Position numbers and translations under genes: made by a program. DNA of 64,000 bases, from the NCBI GenBank assembly GCA_963835135.1, contig CAWIEF010000003.1, forward strand, positions 682,001 to 746,000, written 5' to 3'. The notes below the pieces were generated by a model. That model ran no database searches. It had not been told where the DNA came from and saw only the letters and a list, made by a program, of their open reading frames with translations. Below are positions 41,005 to 49,538 of the stretch, in pieces (position 1 is the stretch's first letter; every line of letters begins with the position of its first letter). This DNA is from JAVVHH01 sp963835135 (lineage in GTDB: Bacteria > Pseudomonadota > Alphaproteobacteria > Acetobacterales > Acetobacteraceae).

Positions 41005-41210
41005 TACAGCAGCTCCGCCTCCCGCAGGATCCGGCGCGCCTGCCGCTCGTCCTCCTCCAACACCGCCAGCCTGCGTGGGATCGCCCCGATGCTGCCCTCG
41101 ACCGCGCTCACATGCGCGTCGAGCAGAACGCTTTCGATGCCGGCGTCGCGCAGCAGGGCCGCCAAGAAGCTGAGGCGCACGAGATCGTTGGATTGGGCAA
41201 GCGTTCGCAT
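41004..41210 (-). CDS. DUF2007-family small protein
   Basis: A 68-residue protein; the ATG at 41210 (MRTLAQSNDLVRLSFLAALLRDAGIESVLLDAHVSAVEG) gives the normal family size, though the frame is open further upstream. The typical DUF2007 plan is visible: an N-terminal segment matching xxLxRxNDxVRLSFLxALLxDAGI, then a short beta part and RRLAVLEEDERQARRILREAEL. It belongs to a family often called 'signal-transducing protein' but with no proven role. It is translationally coupled to the methyltransferase gene. Confidence 0.75.
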   Translation of the reverse strand: MRTLAQSNDLVRLSFLAALLRDAGIESVLLDAHVSAVEGSIGAIPRRLAVLEEDERQARRILREAELL

Positions 41211-41377
41211 CCTGGCTTTCGGTCCCGGTCGGTCGTATTCGAAGGCAATGTTCCCCAGCTTGAACGCTTTTCTGCAGCGCCGATATGGTCCGATAGGGCG
41301 GTGTCCCGCGTATTGCGGAGGGCAAGGCCCATCTGGCACATGCCGGGCTACCGCCGTTGGACCAACGGGAGTCCGTA

Positions 41378-42406
41378 TTGAATAACGTTACCCCGCCTGT
41401 GCAGGCCCGCGCACCCGGCTCGCCCGAGCCCGACGCGCTGGCGCGGCTGACCGATCTCGTCAGTGCCGACCTGCTCGCCTGCAACCGCACCATCGTCGCC
41501 CGGATGGACAGCCCGGTCGCGCTCATCCCGCAACTCGCCGCGCATATCGTCGCCGCCGGCGGCAAGCGGCTGCGCCCGGTACTCACCCTCGCCTGCGCCC
41601 GCCTCTGCGGCTACGAGGGCGCCCGCCACGTCGAGCTCGCTGCCTGCGTGGAGTTCATCCATACGGCCACGCTCCTGCACGACGACGTGGTCGATGAGAG
41701 CGTCCTCCGCCGCGGCCTCTCCAGCGCCAATTCCGTCTTCGGCAACAAGGCGTCCGTCCTGGTCGGCGATTTCCTGTTCGCCCGCGCCTTCCAGCTCATG
41801 GTCGGCGACGGCTCGCTCCCCGTCCTCGGCATCCTGTCCAAAGCCGCTGCGACCATCGCCGAGGGCGAAGTTCATCAGCTCGTCATCCAAAACGACCTTG
41901 CAACCACGCAGGACCAGTATCTGGACGTCATCCGCGGCAAGACCGCCGCCCTGTTCGCCGCGGCCTGCGAAGTCGGCGGCGTCGTCGCCGGCCGCTCGGC
42001 CGCAGAATGCCAAGCGCTCGCCTCGTTCGGCGACCACCTCGGCATCGCCTTCCAACTCGTCGACGACGCGCTCGACTACGCAGCCGACCAGGCCACGCTC
42101 GGCAAGACGGTCGGCGACGATTTCCGCGAGGGCAAGATCACCCTCCCCGTGCTCGCCGCCTTCCATGCCGCCGACGAGACCGGGCGTGAGTTCTGGATCC
42201 GCACGATCGAGGCCAGCGAACAGACCCCGGACGATCTCGACCGGGCCCTCTGCCTTATCGAGCAGACCGGCGCCATCCAGACCACGCTCGACCTGGCCGC
42301 GACCTTCGCCGCCTCGGCCAAGGACCACCTCGCGGTGTTCGCGCCGAGCCCGCTTCGCGAGGCGCTCGCCGACGTGGCCGACTTCACCGTCAGCCGCGCG
42401 CGTTAG
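41378..42406 (+). CDS. ispB: Polyprenyl (octa-/decaprenyl) diphosphate synthase
   Basis: Trans-prenyltransferase that makes the side chain of ubiquinone. The likely start is TTG at 41378 (MNNVTPPVQARAPGSPEPD), 7 nt after GGGAG; an upstream TTG at 41357 is also in frame. The 342 residues have the two Asp-rich motifs, HTATLLHDDVVDES and AFQLVDDALDYAAD, along with GGKRLRPVLTLACARL, QYLDVIRGKTAALFAAACEVGG and GKTVGDDFREGKITLPVLAAF. Chain length (C40 or C50) cannot be read from sequence by eye. Its stop overlaps the convergent tpiA stop. Confidence 0.92.
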   Translation: MNNVTPPVQARAPGSPEPDALARLTDLVSADLLACNRTIVARMDSPVALIPQLAAHIVAAGGKRLRPVLTLACARLCGYEGARHVELAACVEFIHTATLLHDDVVDESVLRRGLSSANSVFGNKASVLVGDFLFARAFQLMVGDGSLPVLGILSKAAATIAEGEVHQLVIQNDLATTQDQYLDVIRGKTAALFAAACEVGGVVAGRSAAECQALASFGDHLGIAFQLVDDALDYAADQATLGKTVGDDFREGKITLPVLAAFHAADETGREFWIRTIEASEQTPDDLDRALCLIEQTGAIQTTLDLAATFAASAKDHLAVFAPSPLREALADVADFTVSRAR

Positions 42407-43134
42407 ACCGACGCGCGAGCGATCGCGAGGAAATCCGCCGCGACGAGGCTCGCCCCGCCCACCAGCGCCCCACCCACGCCGGGCAGCGCCAAGATCGCCG
42501 CCGCCCCGGCCGGCTTGACCGACCCGCCATACAGCACGCGGACCGCCTGCCCGCCCTCCCCCAGCGTATCGGCCAACTGGTCATGGATGCAGCGGTGCAT
42601 CTCGACGATGTCGGCCTCCGCCGCGACCCGGCCGGTCCCGATAGCCCAGATCGGCTCATACGCGACCACCCCGGTGAAGCCCGGGGGGACACTGCCGTCG
42701 ACCTGTGCGGCCACCACCGTCTCGGCCGCCCCGGCCAGGCGCTGCTGCTCCGTCTCACCCACGCACACGATGGGCAGCAGCCCGGCTCGCATCGCCGCCG
42801 CCGCCTTGTCGCGGACCAGCGCGTTTGCTTCCGCGTAGGCGTGCCGCCGCTCCGAATGTCCGACGATGACCCAGGCCGCCCCTGCATCGCGCAACATCAC
42901 CGCCGAAACGTCGCCGGTATGCGCCCCGCTGCTCTCCACATGGCAGTCCTGGCCGCCGGCGCCAACCGCGCTGCCGCGCAGAGCCTCCGCCACCGCCGCC
43001 AGCACCGTCGCGGCCGGGCACACCAGCAATTCGCACCCAACGCCGTCGGCACCCTCGCGGACCGCGCGCGCCAACGCCACGGCCTCGGCGTGCAAGCCGT
43101 TCATCTTCCAATTGCCGGCGATCAATTGCCGCAT
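42403..43134 (-). CDS. tpiA: Triosephosphate isomerase
   Basis: Interconverts DHAP and glyceraldehyde 3-phosphate. Start at the ATG at 43134 (MRQLIAGNWKMNGLHAEAV), where the canonical GNWKMNG begins the TIM barrel; the upstream extension is dropped. The 243 residues contain the catalytic His in WVIVGHSERRHAYAE, the catalytic Glu in VVAYEPIWAIGTGRVA, the phosphate-binding VRVLYGGSVKPAGAAAI and ALVGGASLVAADFLAIA. It is divergent from ppiD and convergent with the polyprenyl synthase gene. Confidence 0.97.
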   Translation of the reverse strand: MRQLIAGNWKMNGLHAEAVALARAVREGADGVGCELLVCPAATVLAAVAEALRGSAVGAGGQDCHVESSGAHTGDVSAVMLRDAGAAWVIVGHSERRHAYAEANALVRDKAAAAMRAGLLPIVCVGETEQQRLAGAAETVVAAQVDGSVPPGFTGVVAYEPIWAIGTGRVAAEADIVEMHRCIHDQLADTLGEGGQAVRVLYGGSVKPAGAAAILALPGVGGALVGGASLVAADFLAIARASV

Positions 43135-43252
43135 GCCCGTTCCGAACTCCTGCACCACGCGAGCCATAATGCCGCCCGCCTCCCATCTGGCAAATAGACC
43201 CTGGCCTGCCTATGGTGCGGCCCCTGTAGATCACCGGGCCCCGACACTCACG

Positions 43253-45142
43253 ATGATGTCTTTCTTCCGCGCCTTCCTGAATACCTGGGCCGCCCGCGCC
43301 TTCTTCGTCGTCCTGGTCGCCGCGTTCGGCCTGTGGGGCATCGCCGACGTGGTGCGCAATTACGGCCAGAACACCGCGCTCGCCACGGTCGGGAACCGCA
43401 AGATCGAGGCGCAGGAATTCCAGGACGCGTTCCGCCGCAATCTCGCCCAGGTCACCCGGATGATGGGCAACAACGCCGAACCGCCTCCGGACGTGCGCCG
43501 CGCCGTCGCGGGCGAGTCGCTCGAGCGCCTGATCGTCCAGGCCGCGATCGGCGACGAAGTCCAACGGCTCGGCATCCAAGTGCCCGATGCCGACCTGCGC
43601 CAGGCCGTCTTCGCCATCCCCGCCTTCCGCGGCCCGGCCGGCACGTTCGACCGCGCGACCTTCGACAGCGTCATGCGCAACAACAACATGACCGAGCCCC
43701 GCTTCCTCGACATGCTCCGCGCCGACATCGGCCAGCGCCAACTCATGGACACCATCCAGTCCGGCGTCACGCCGCCCGAGACCTTGCTCAAGCAGGTCTA
43801 CGCGTTCCAGCGCGAGACGCGGTCCGGTGACGCCGTCGAGTTGGCGTTCAGCGCCGCTTCGGCTCCGCCTGAACCCACCGCGGACGACCTGCAGCGCGAA
43901 TACGAGAACAACCCTACCGCCTACAGCGCGCCCGCATACCGCCGGATCAAGCTCGTCGTCCTCTCGCCGCAGACCCTGGCCGGCGGGATCGACGTCACAC
44001 CCGAGGACATGCAGGCCTATTACGACGCCCACAGGGCCGATTACGTTTCCGAGGAGAAGCGCTCCGCCGAGGTCATCGTGGCTGCGGACAAGGCAGCCGC
44101 GGACCAACTCGCGGCGACCTGGACCGGCGGCGCCGACTGGGCCGCGATGCAGGCCGCTGCGCCGGCCGCCGGCGGCTCGGCAGTCAACCTGGACCTGTCG
44201 ACCAAGCAGCAATTCCCCTCCACCGAACTCGCCGACGCCGTCTTTGCCGCTGCCCCGGACACCGTCACCGGCCCCATCCAATCGGCCTTCGGCTACCAGA
44301 TCATCCGCGTCACCAAAGTCGTGCCCGGCCAGTCGAAGACGCTCGATCAGGTCAAGGACGAGATCCATCAGAAGATCGCGCAAGAGCGCGCCGTCGATCA
44401 GGTGTATGCCCGCGCCAACAAGCTCGACGACGCGCTCTCGTCGGGCACCAGCTTCGACGACCTGTCCGGCGACCTCGGCGCGGCCGGCCTGTCCGGCACG
44501 CTCGACGCCCAGGGCAACACACCGGAGGGCGAGCCCGCCCCGATCCCCGGCAGCCCGGCGCTGAAGAAGGCCATCATCGCCACCGCGTTCAGCACGGCCA
44601 AGGGCGACACCCCCCATATGATCGAAGGCCCCGACCAGTCCTACTATGCGCTGCAGGTCGAAGACACGATCGACGCCACGTTGAAGCCGTTTGCCGACGT
44701 CCAAGGCCAGGTCAAGGAGGACTGGGACGCCGCCCAGCGCCGCCACGAACAGGACGCGGCCGCCACTAAACTCATGACCGCCGCCCAGGCCAGCGGCTCG
44801 CTCGACGACGCCGCCACGATCGCCGGGCTACACATGGAGAAGACCCCGCCTGTGACGCGGGACGCGACGAACCCTCAGGTTCCGCCGCCCGTGCAGCAGG
44901 CGCTGTTCCGCCTCAAGCAGGGCGAGACGACCATGGTCGAGACCCCCGAGGGCTTCTGGGTCGTCCGTCTGGCCGGCATCGACGATCCCGACCCGGCGCA
45001 GGACCCGGTCGGCACCGCCCAGTTCCGCGACGCACTGACCAAAGCGCTCGATCAGGACATCCAGGTCGTGTTCGCCACCACCCTGCGCGACCGCGCCCAG
45101 CCGCGCGTCAACCGCCAGATGCTCGACAGCCTGCTGCAATGA
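43253..45142 (+). CDS. ppiD: SurA/PpiD-type periplasmic peptidyl-prolyl isomerase
   Basis: A 629-residue inner-membrane-anchored folding factor facing the periplasm. The start is one of two adjacent ATGs (43253 or 43256); MMSFFRAFLNTWAARAFFVVLVAAFGLWGIADVV is the N-terminal anchor. The SurA_N-like domain (VGNRKIEAQEFQDAFRRNLAQVTRM...GESLERLIVQAAIGDEVQRLGIQVPDADLRQAVFAIPAFRGPAGTFDRATFDSVMRNNNMTEPRFLDMLR) is typical of PpiD. The parvulin-like part has AFGYQIIRVTKVVPGQSK, but its catalytic core looks degenerate, as in several PpiD proteins. The stop overlaps the trpE start (ATGA), a conserved alphaproteobacterial order. Confidence 0.9.
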   Translation: MMSFFRAFLNTWAARAFFVVLVAAFGLWGIADVVRNYGQNTALATVGNRKIEAQEFQDAFRRNLAQVTRMMGNNAEPPPDVRRAVAGESLERLIVQAAIGDEVQRLGIQVPDADLRQAVFAIPAFRGPAGTFDRATFDSVMRNNNMTEPRFLDMLRADIGQRQLMDTIQSGVTPPETLLKQVYAFQRETRSGDAVELAFSAASAPPEPTADDLQREYENNPTAYSAPAYRRIKLVVLSPQTLAGGIDVTPEDMQAYYDAHRADYVSEEKRSAEVIVAADKAAADQLAATWTGGADWAAMQAAAPAAGGSAVNLDLSTKQQFPSTELADAVFAAAPDTVTGPIQSAFGYQIIRVTKVVPGQSKTLDQVKDEIHQKIAQERAVDQVYARANKLDDALSSGTSFDDLSGDLGAAGLSGTLDAQGNTPEGEPAPIPGSPALKKAIIATAFSTAKGDTPHMIEGPDQSYYALQVEDTIDATLKPFADVQGQVKEDWDAAQRRHEQDAAATKLMTAAQASGSLDDAATIAGLHMEKTPPVTRDATNPQVPPPVQQALFRLKQGETTMVETPEGFWVVRLAGIDDPDPAQDPVGTAQFRDALTKALDQDIQVVFATTLRDRAQPRVNRQMLDSLLQ

Positions 45143-46647
45143 ACGCCGTCACGTCCCCGAGCCGCGCCGCGTTCCATGCCGGGTATGAGGCCGGCCGCGG
45201 CACGCTGGTCTGGACCACCGGCGTTGCCGACCTCGAGACCCCGGTCGGCGCCTATCTCAAGCTCGCCTCGGGCCGGCCGTTCTCCTTCCTGCTCGAGAGC
45301 ATCGAGGGCGGCGCCGCCCGCAGCCGCTATTCCATCATCGGCATGTCGCCCGACGTGATTTGGCGTTGCCGCGGCGGCCGGGCCGAACTCAACCGCAACG
45401 CCCGCTCCGCCCCGCACGCCTTCATCCCTGAAGCCGCCGCCCCGCTCGACAGCCTGCGCGCGCTCAACCGCGAGAGCCGCATGGAGGTTCCGGACCACCT
45501 GCCGCCGATGCTGGGCGGCCTGGTGGGCTATCTCGGCTACGACATGGTGCGCCAGATGGAGCGCTTGCCCGACGGCAATCCTGACGAACTCGGCCTACCC
45601 GACGCGCTCCTGGTCCGTCCCAGCGTGTTTGCCGTGTTCGACAACGTGCGCGATGAACTCACCCTCGCCGCCCCGATCTACCCGCAGCAGGGCGTCTCCG
45701 CCGCCTCCGCCTGGGAGCGTGCCGAGGCGGCACTCGCCGAAGCCGCCGCCCTGCTCGAGCGTCCGCTGCCACACGCGGTTCCGCCGGTCTCGCTGCCGCC
45801 CCAGCCCGAGCCCAGCTCCAACATGAGCAAGGCCGAGTTCATGGGCGTGGTCGAGCGCATGAAGGATTACATCACGGCCGGCGACGCGTTCCAGATTGTG
45901 CCGAGCCAGCGCTTCTCCGCCCCGTTTGCCCTGCCGCCCTTCGCGCTCTATCGCGCGCTCCGCCGCGTCAACCCGGCCCCATTTCTGTTCTTCCTCGACT
46001 TCGGCGGCTTCAGCGTCGTCGGCAGTTCGCCCGAAATCCTCGTCCGATTGCGGGACGGCACCATCACGCTTCGCCCGCTCGCCGGCACTCGCGCCCGCGG
46101 CGCCACCCGCGAAGAGGATCTCGCCCTCGAGCAGGATCTCGTCTCCGACCCCAAAGAACGCGCCGAGCATTTGATGCTGCTCGACCTCGGCCGCAACGAC
46201 GTGGGCCGGGTCGCCGAGATCGGCACGGTCCGCGTGACCGAAAGCTTCGCGGTCGAGCGGTTCAGCCACGTGATGCATCTGTCCTCGACCGTCGAGGGCA
46301 AGCTCAAGCCCGGCCTCGACGCGCTCGACGCCCTGGTCGCGGCCTTCCCGGCCGGGACCCTCACCGGCGCGCCGAAGATCCGTGCAATGCAGATCATCGA
46401 GGAGCTCGAACCGACCCGCCGCGGCATTTATGCCGGCTGCATCGGCTACTTCGCCGCCAACGGCACCATGGACACCTGCATCGGCCTGCGCACCGCGGTC
46501 GTCAAAGACGGTGTGATGTACGTGCAGGCCGGCGGTGGCGTCGTTGCCGACAGCACGCCGGAAGGGGAGTGGGCCGAAAGCGTGCAGAAGAGCCGCGCCC
46601 TGTTCCGCGCGGCCGAAGAAGCCGTCCGCTTCGCCGCCAAGGTCTGA
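45139..46647 (+). CDS. trpE: Anthranilate synthase component I
   Basis: Aminase subunit converting chorismate and ammonia to anthranilate, first step of tryptophan synthesis. The 502 residues include the Trp-feedback region near the N-terminus (PFSFLLESIEGGAARSRYSIIG, with LLES), and the chorismate domain FQIVPSQRFSAPF, GGFSVVGSSPEILVRLRDGTITLRPLAGTRARGATREED, HLMLLDLGRNDVGRVAEIGTV, HVMHLSSTVEGKL and FPAGTLTGAPKIRAMQIIEELEPTRRG. It starts inside the ppiD stop (ATGA), so there is no room for a separate Trp leader-peptide attenuator directly upstream. Runs into trpG after 4 bp. Confidence 0.98.
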   Translation: MNAVTSPSRAAFHAGYEAGRGTLVWTTGVADLETPVGAYLKLASGRPFSFLLESIEGGAARSRYSIIGMSPDVIWRCRGGRAELNRNARSAPHAFIPEAAAPLDSLRALNRESRMEVPDHLPPMLGGLVGYLGYDMVRQMERLPDGNPDELGLPDALLVRPSVFAVFDNVRDELTLAAPIYPQQGVSAASAWERAEAALAEAAALLERPLPHAVPPVSLPPQPEPSSNMSKAEFMGVVERMKDYITAGDAFQIVPSQRFSAPFALPPFALYRALRRVNPAPFLFFLDFGGFSVVGSSPEILVRLRDGTITLRPLAGTRARGATREEDLALEQDLVSDPKERAEHLMLLDLGRNDVGRVAEIGTVRVTESFAVERFSHVMHLSSTVEGKLKPGLDALDALVAAFPAGTLTGAPKIRAMQIIEELEPTRRGIYAGCIGYFAANGTMDTCIGLRTAVVKDGVMYVQAGGGVVADSTPEGEWAESVQKSRALFRAAEEAVRFAAKV

Positions 46648-46651
46648 TGCG

Positions 46652-47248
46652 ATGATCCTCCTGATCGACAACTACGACAGCTTCACCTTCAACCTCGTCC
46701 ATTTCCTCGGTGACCTCGGCGCCGCGTGCGAGGTCGTCCGCAACGACGCCCTCACGGCCGCCGACGCGCTCGCCCGCGAGCCCGACGCGATCGTGCTCTC
46801 GCCTGGTCCCTGCACGCCGTCGGAGGCCGGCATATGCCTCGACCTGATCGAGGCCGCCGCCGGCCGCGTGCCGATCCTGGGCGTCTGCCTCGGCCATCAG
46901 GCGATCGGCCAGGTGTTCGGCGGCCGGGTCATCCGCGCGCCCACCCCGATGCACGGCAAGGTCGGCCCGATCACCCACGCCGGCACGGACCTGTTCGCGG
47001 GCCTGCCGAGCCCGTTCGCTGCGACGCGCTACCATAGCCTCATTGTCGAGGCCGAGACCCTGCCGGACCAACTCGAGCCCACTGCCTGGACCGACGGTGG
47101 GATCATCATGGGGATGCGGCATCGCACGATGCCGGTGTTCGGCGTTCAGTTCCACCCGGAGAGCATCGCCTCCGAACACGGCCACGCCTTGCTCGGCAAC
47201 TTCCTCGCCATCGCCCGCGGCTCGAACCAACCCGCCAAAGCAGCGTGA
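46652..47248 (+). CDS. trpG: Anthranilate synthase component II (glutamine amidotransferase)
   Basis: Glutaminase that feeds ammonia to TrpE (and in some species to PabB). The ATG at 46652 (MILLIDNYDSFTFNLVHFLGDLG) is the canonical start. The 198-residue class I GATase has LSPGPCTPSEAGI, the nucleophile Cys in ILGVCLGHQAIGQVFGG, GRVIRAPTPMHGK, YHSLIVE and VQFHPESIASEHGHALLGNFL (His/Glu). Its TGA is overlapped by the trpD GTG (GTGA). Confidence 0.97.
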   Translation: MILLIDNYDSFTFNLVHFLGDLGAACEVVRNDALTAADALAREPDAIVLSPGPCTPSEAGICLDLIEAAAGRVPILGVCLGHQAIGQVFGGRVIRAPTPMHGKVGPITHAGTDLFAGLPSPFAATRYHSLIVEAETLPDQLEPTAWTDGGIIMGMRHRTMPVFGVQFHPESIASEHGHALLGNFLAIARGSNQPAKAA

Positions 47249-48264
47249 CCACGCTCAAACCGGTGCTGGCCGCCCTCGCCCAAGGCGAGACGCTCTCGGC
47301 CGAGCAATCCGAAGCCGCGTTCAGCCTGATCATGTCCGGCGAGGCCACGCCCGCGCAGATCGCCGGCATGTTGATGGCGATGCGCGTCCGCGGCGAGACC
47401 GTCGCCGAGATGACCGGCGCCGTCCGCGCCATGCGCGCCCGCATGATCGAGGTCGAGGCGCCGCCCGGCGCGATCGACGTCTGCGGCACCGGCGGCGACG
47501 GCGCAGCCACCCTGAACGTCTCGACCGCCGTCACCTTCGTGCTCGCCGGCGCCGGCATCCCCGTCGCCAAGCATGGCAATCGCGCCCTCTCCAGCCAAAC
47601 CGGCGGCGCCGACGTCCTCTCCGTGCTCGGCGTCGACATCGACGCCGCGCCGTCTCGCCTGGCCGGCATCCTGCGCGACGCCGGATCGGTGTTCCTGTTC
47701 GCCCCGAAGCACCACGCAGCATTGCGGCATGCCGCAGGCCCGCGCGTCGAACTCGGCACCCGCACGATCTTCAACCTACTCGGCCCGCTCGCCAGCCCAG
47801 CGCGCGTGCGCCGCCAACTGACCGGCACCTTTGCCCTGCAATGGCTTCGCCCGATGGCTGAGGCGCTCCAGGCCCTCGGCACGGAGTGCGCCTGGATCGT
47901 CCACGGCCAGGGCCTCGACGAACTGACCGTGGCCGGCGACAACCGCGTCGCCGCGCTCGAGCAAGGAAAGATCCGGGAGTTCATCATCCGGCCGGACGAT
48001 GCCGGCCTGCCGGTCAGCCCGGTCGCGTCCATCAGGGGCGGCGACCCCAAACACAACGCCGCCGCCTTGCTGCGCTTGCTCCAGGGCGAAGCCGGACCAT
48101 ATCGCGACACAGTGTTGCTCAATGCCGCTGCCGGACTGATTGTCGCCGGCGCCATCGACAACTTGACTGCAGGCGTCGCGCTTGCGGCCCGAACCATCGA
48201 TGACGGGGCTGCGTTGGCTGCGCTGGAGCGGTTGCGGGTCGCCAGCGCCGCGCTGGAGAACTGA
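47245..48264 (+). CDS. trpD: Anthranilate phosphoribosyltransferase
   Basis: Transfers phosphoribose from PRPP to anthranilate. GTG start at 47245, coupled to trpG. The 339 residues show the PRPP-binding GTGGDGAATLNVSTAVTFVLAGAGIPVAKHGNRALSSQTGGADVLSVLGV and FLFAPKHHAALRHAAGPRVELGTRTIFNLLGPLASPARVRRQLTG, as in all TrpD. Separated from trpC by 3 bp. Confidence 0.98.
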   Translation: MTTLKPVLAALAQGETLSAEQSEAAFSLIMSGEATPAQIAGMLMAMRVRGETVAEMTGAVRAMRARMIEVEAPPGAIDVCGTGGDGAATLNVSTAVTFVLAGAGIPVAKHGNRALSSQTGGADVLSVLGVDIDAAPSRLAGILRDAGSVFLFAPKHHAALRHAAGPRVELGTRTIFNLLGPLASPARVRRQLTGTFALQWLRPMAEALQALGTECAWIVHGQGLDELTVAGDNRVAALEQGKIREFIIRPDDAGLPVSPVASIRGGDPKHNAAALLRLLQGEAGPYRDTVLLNAAAGLIVAGAIDNLTAGVALAARTIDDGAALAALERLRVASAALEN

Positions 48265-48267
48265 GAC

Positions 48268-49074
48268 ATGGATGTAGGCGTATCCGACACCCTCGCGCAG
48301 ATTTGCGCCGCAACCCTGGCCGAGACCCGGCGCCGCGAGGGCGGGCTGTCGCTGGCGCAACTCAAGTCCAAGGTCGCCCACCAGAAGGACCGCCCGCGCA
48401 ATTTCGGCGTCGCGCTCAAGGAGAAGGTGGCGGCCGGCGGCTACGCCCTCATCACCGAAATCAAGAAAGCCTCACCCTCGGCCGGGCTGATCCGCTCCGA
48501 TTTCGATCCGGTCACGCTGGCCCACACCTACGCGGACGCCGGCGCGACCTGCCTGTCGGTGCTGACCGACGAGGCCTTTTTCCAAGGCTCGCCCGATCAC
48601 TTGAAGGCCGTCCGGGCGGCGGTCTCGCTGCCGATCCTTCGCAAGGACTTCATTCTCGAACCTTGGCAGGTTTACGAGAGCCGGCTCATGGGCGCCGACT
48701 GCATCCTGCTCATCATGGCCGCGCTGACGGACTCGACCGCGCGCGATCTCGAGGAGCTGGCGCGCGCCCTCGACATGGACGTGCTGGTCGAGGTTCATGA
48801 CCGCCGTGAGTTGGAGCGTGCACTGGGTCTGCAGACACAGCTCATTGGCATCAACAACCGCAATCTCAAGACGTTGCAGACCACCCTTGAGACGACGGCC
48901 GAACTGGCGCCCCTGGTTCCGTCCGACCGCTTCCTCATCGCCGAGAGCGGCATCCGGTCGCATCAGGACGTGATCTGGCTGTGCGAAGCCGGCGCGCGCT
49001 CATTCCTCGTGGGCGAGAGCTTGCTTCGTCACGAGGATGTCGGCGCCGCGACCCGAGCGCTCCTCGGGGAATGA
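48268..49074 (+). CDS. trpC: Indole-3-glycerol phosphate synthase
   Basis: Closes the indole ring in tryptophan synthesis. A monofunctional 268-residue TIM barrel: LITEIKKASPSAGLIRSDFDPVTLAHTYADAGATCLSVLTDEAFFQGSPDHLKAVR, PILRKDFILEPWQVYESRLMGADCILLIMAAL, VEVHDRRELERAL, IGINNRNLKTLQTTLETT and IAESGIRSHQDV are all diagnostic. Not fused to TrpF. The stop overlaps moaC (ATGA). Confidence 0.98.
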   Translation: MDVGVSDTLAQICAATLAETRRREGGLSLAQLKSKVAHQKDRPRNFGVALKEKVAAGGYALITEIKKASPSAGLIRSDFDPVTLAHTYADAGATCLSVLTDEAFFQGSPDHLKAVRAAVSLPILRKDFILEPWQVYESRLMGADCILLIMAALTDSTARDLEELARALDMDVLVEVHDRRELERALGLQTQLIGINNRNLKTLQTTLETTAELAPLVPSDRFLIAESGIRSHQDVIWLCEAGARSFLVGESLLRHEDVGAATRALLGE

Positions 49075-49538
49075 GCCTCACCCATTTCGACGCCGAGGGC
49101 CGCGCCACCATGGTCGACGTATCGGCCAAGGCGGAGACCGCGCGGACGGCGACGGCGCGCGCGACGGTTGCCATGTTGCCCGCGACAGCCGATCTGATCC
49201 GCGACGGGCGGGCTGCCAAAGGTGACGTCCTCGGCGTCGCGCGCCTCGCCGGCATCATGGCGGCGAAGCGCACCGCCGACCTGATCCCGCTCTGCCATCC
49301 GCTGCCGATCACGGCGGTCACGCTCGACCTCCGGACGGGGGCGGACTCGGTCGAGATCGAGGCGACCGTCCGCACCACGGGCCGCACGGGCGTCGAGATG
49401 GAGGCGCTGACCGCGGCCAGCGTCGCCGCGCTGACCGTCTATGACATGTGCAAGGCCGTGGACCGCGGGATGCGGATCGATGGGCTCCGGGTCGTGCACA
49501 AGGATGGCGGCAAGTCCGGCGCGTTCAGCCAGGCATGA
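49071..49538 (+). CDS. moaC: Cyclic pyranopterin monophosphate synthase MoaC
   Basis: Second enzyme of molybdenum-cofactor synthesis. Start at ATG 49071 (MSLTHFDAEGRATMVDVSAKAETARTATARATVAM), overlapping the trpC stop. The 155 residues contain GDVLGVARLAGIMAAKRTADLIPLCHPLPITAVTLDL, the conserved active-site stretch, and GVEMEALTAASVAALTVYDMCKAVDRGMRI, ending LVHKDGGKSGAF-like. Overlaps moeA by four bases. The link of trpC to moaC/moeA is standard in alphaproteobacteria. Confidence 0.98.
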   Translation: MSLTHFDAEGRATMVDVSAKAETARTATARATVAMLPATADLIRDGRAAKGDVLGVARLAGIMAAKRTADLIPLCHPLPITAVTLDLRTGADSVEIEATVRTTGRTGVEMEALTAASVAALTVYDMCKAVDRGMRIDGLRVVHKDGGKSGAFSQA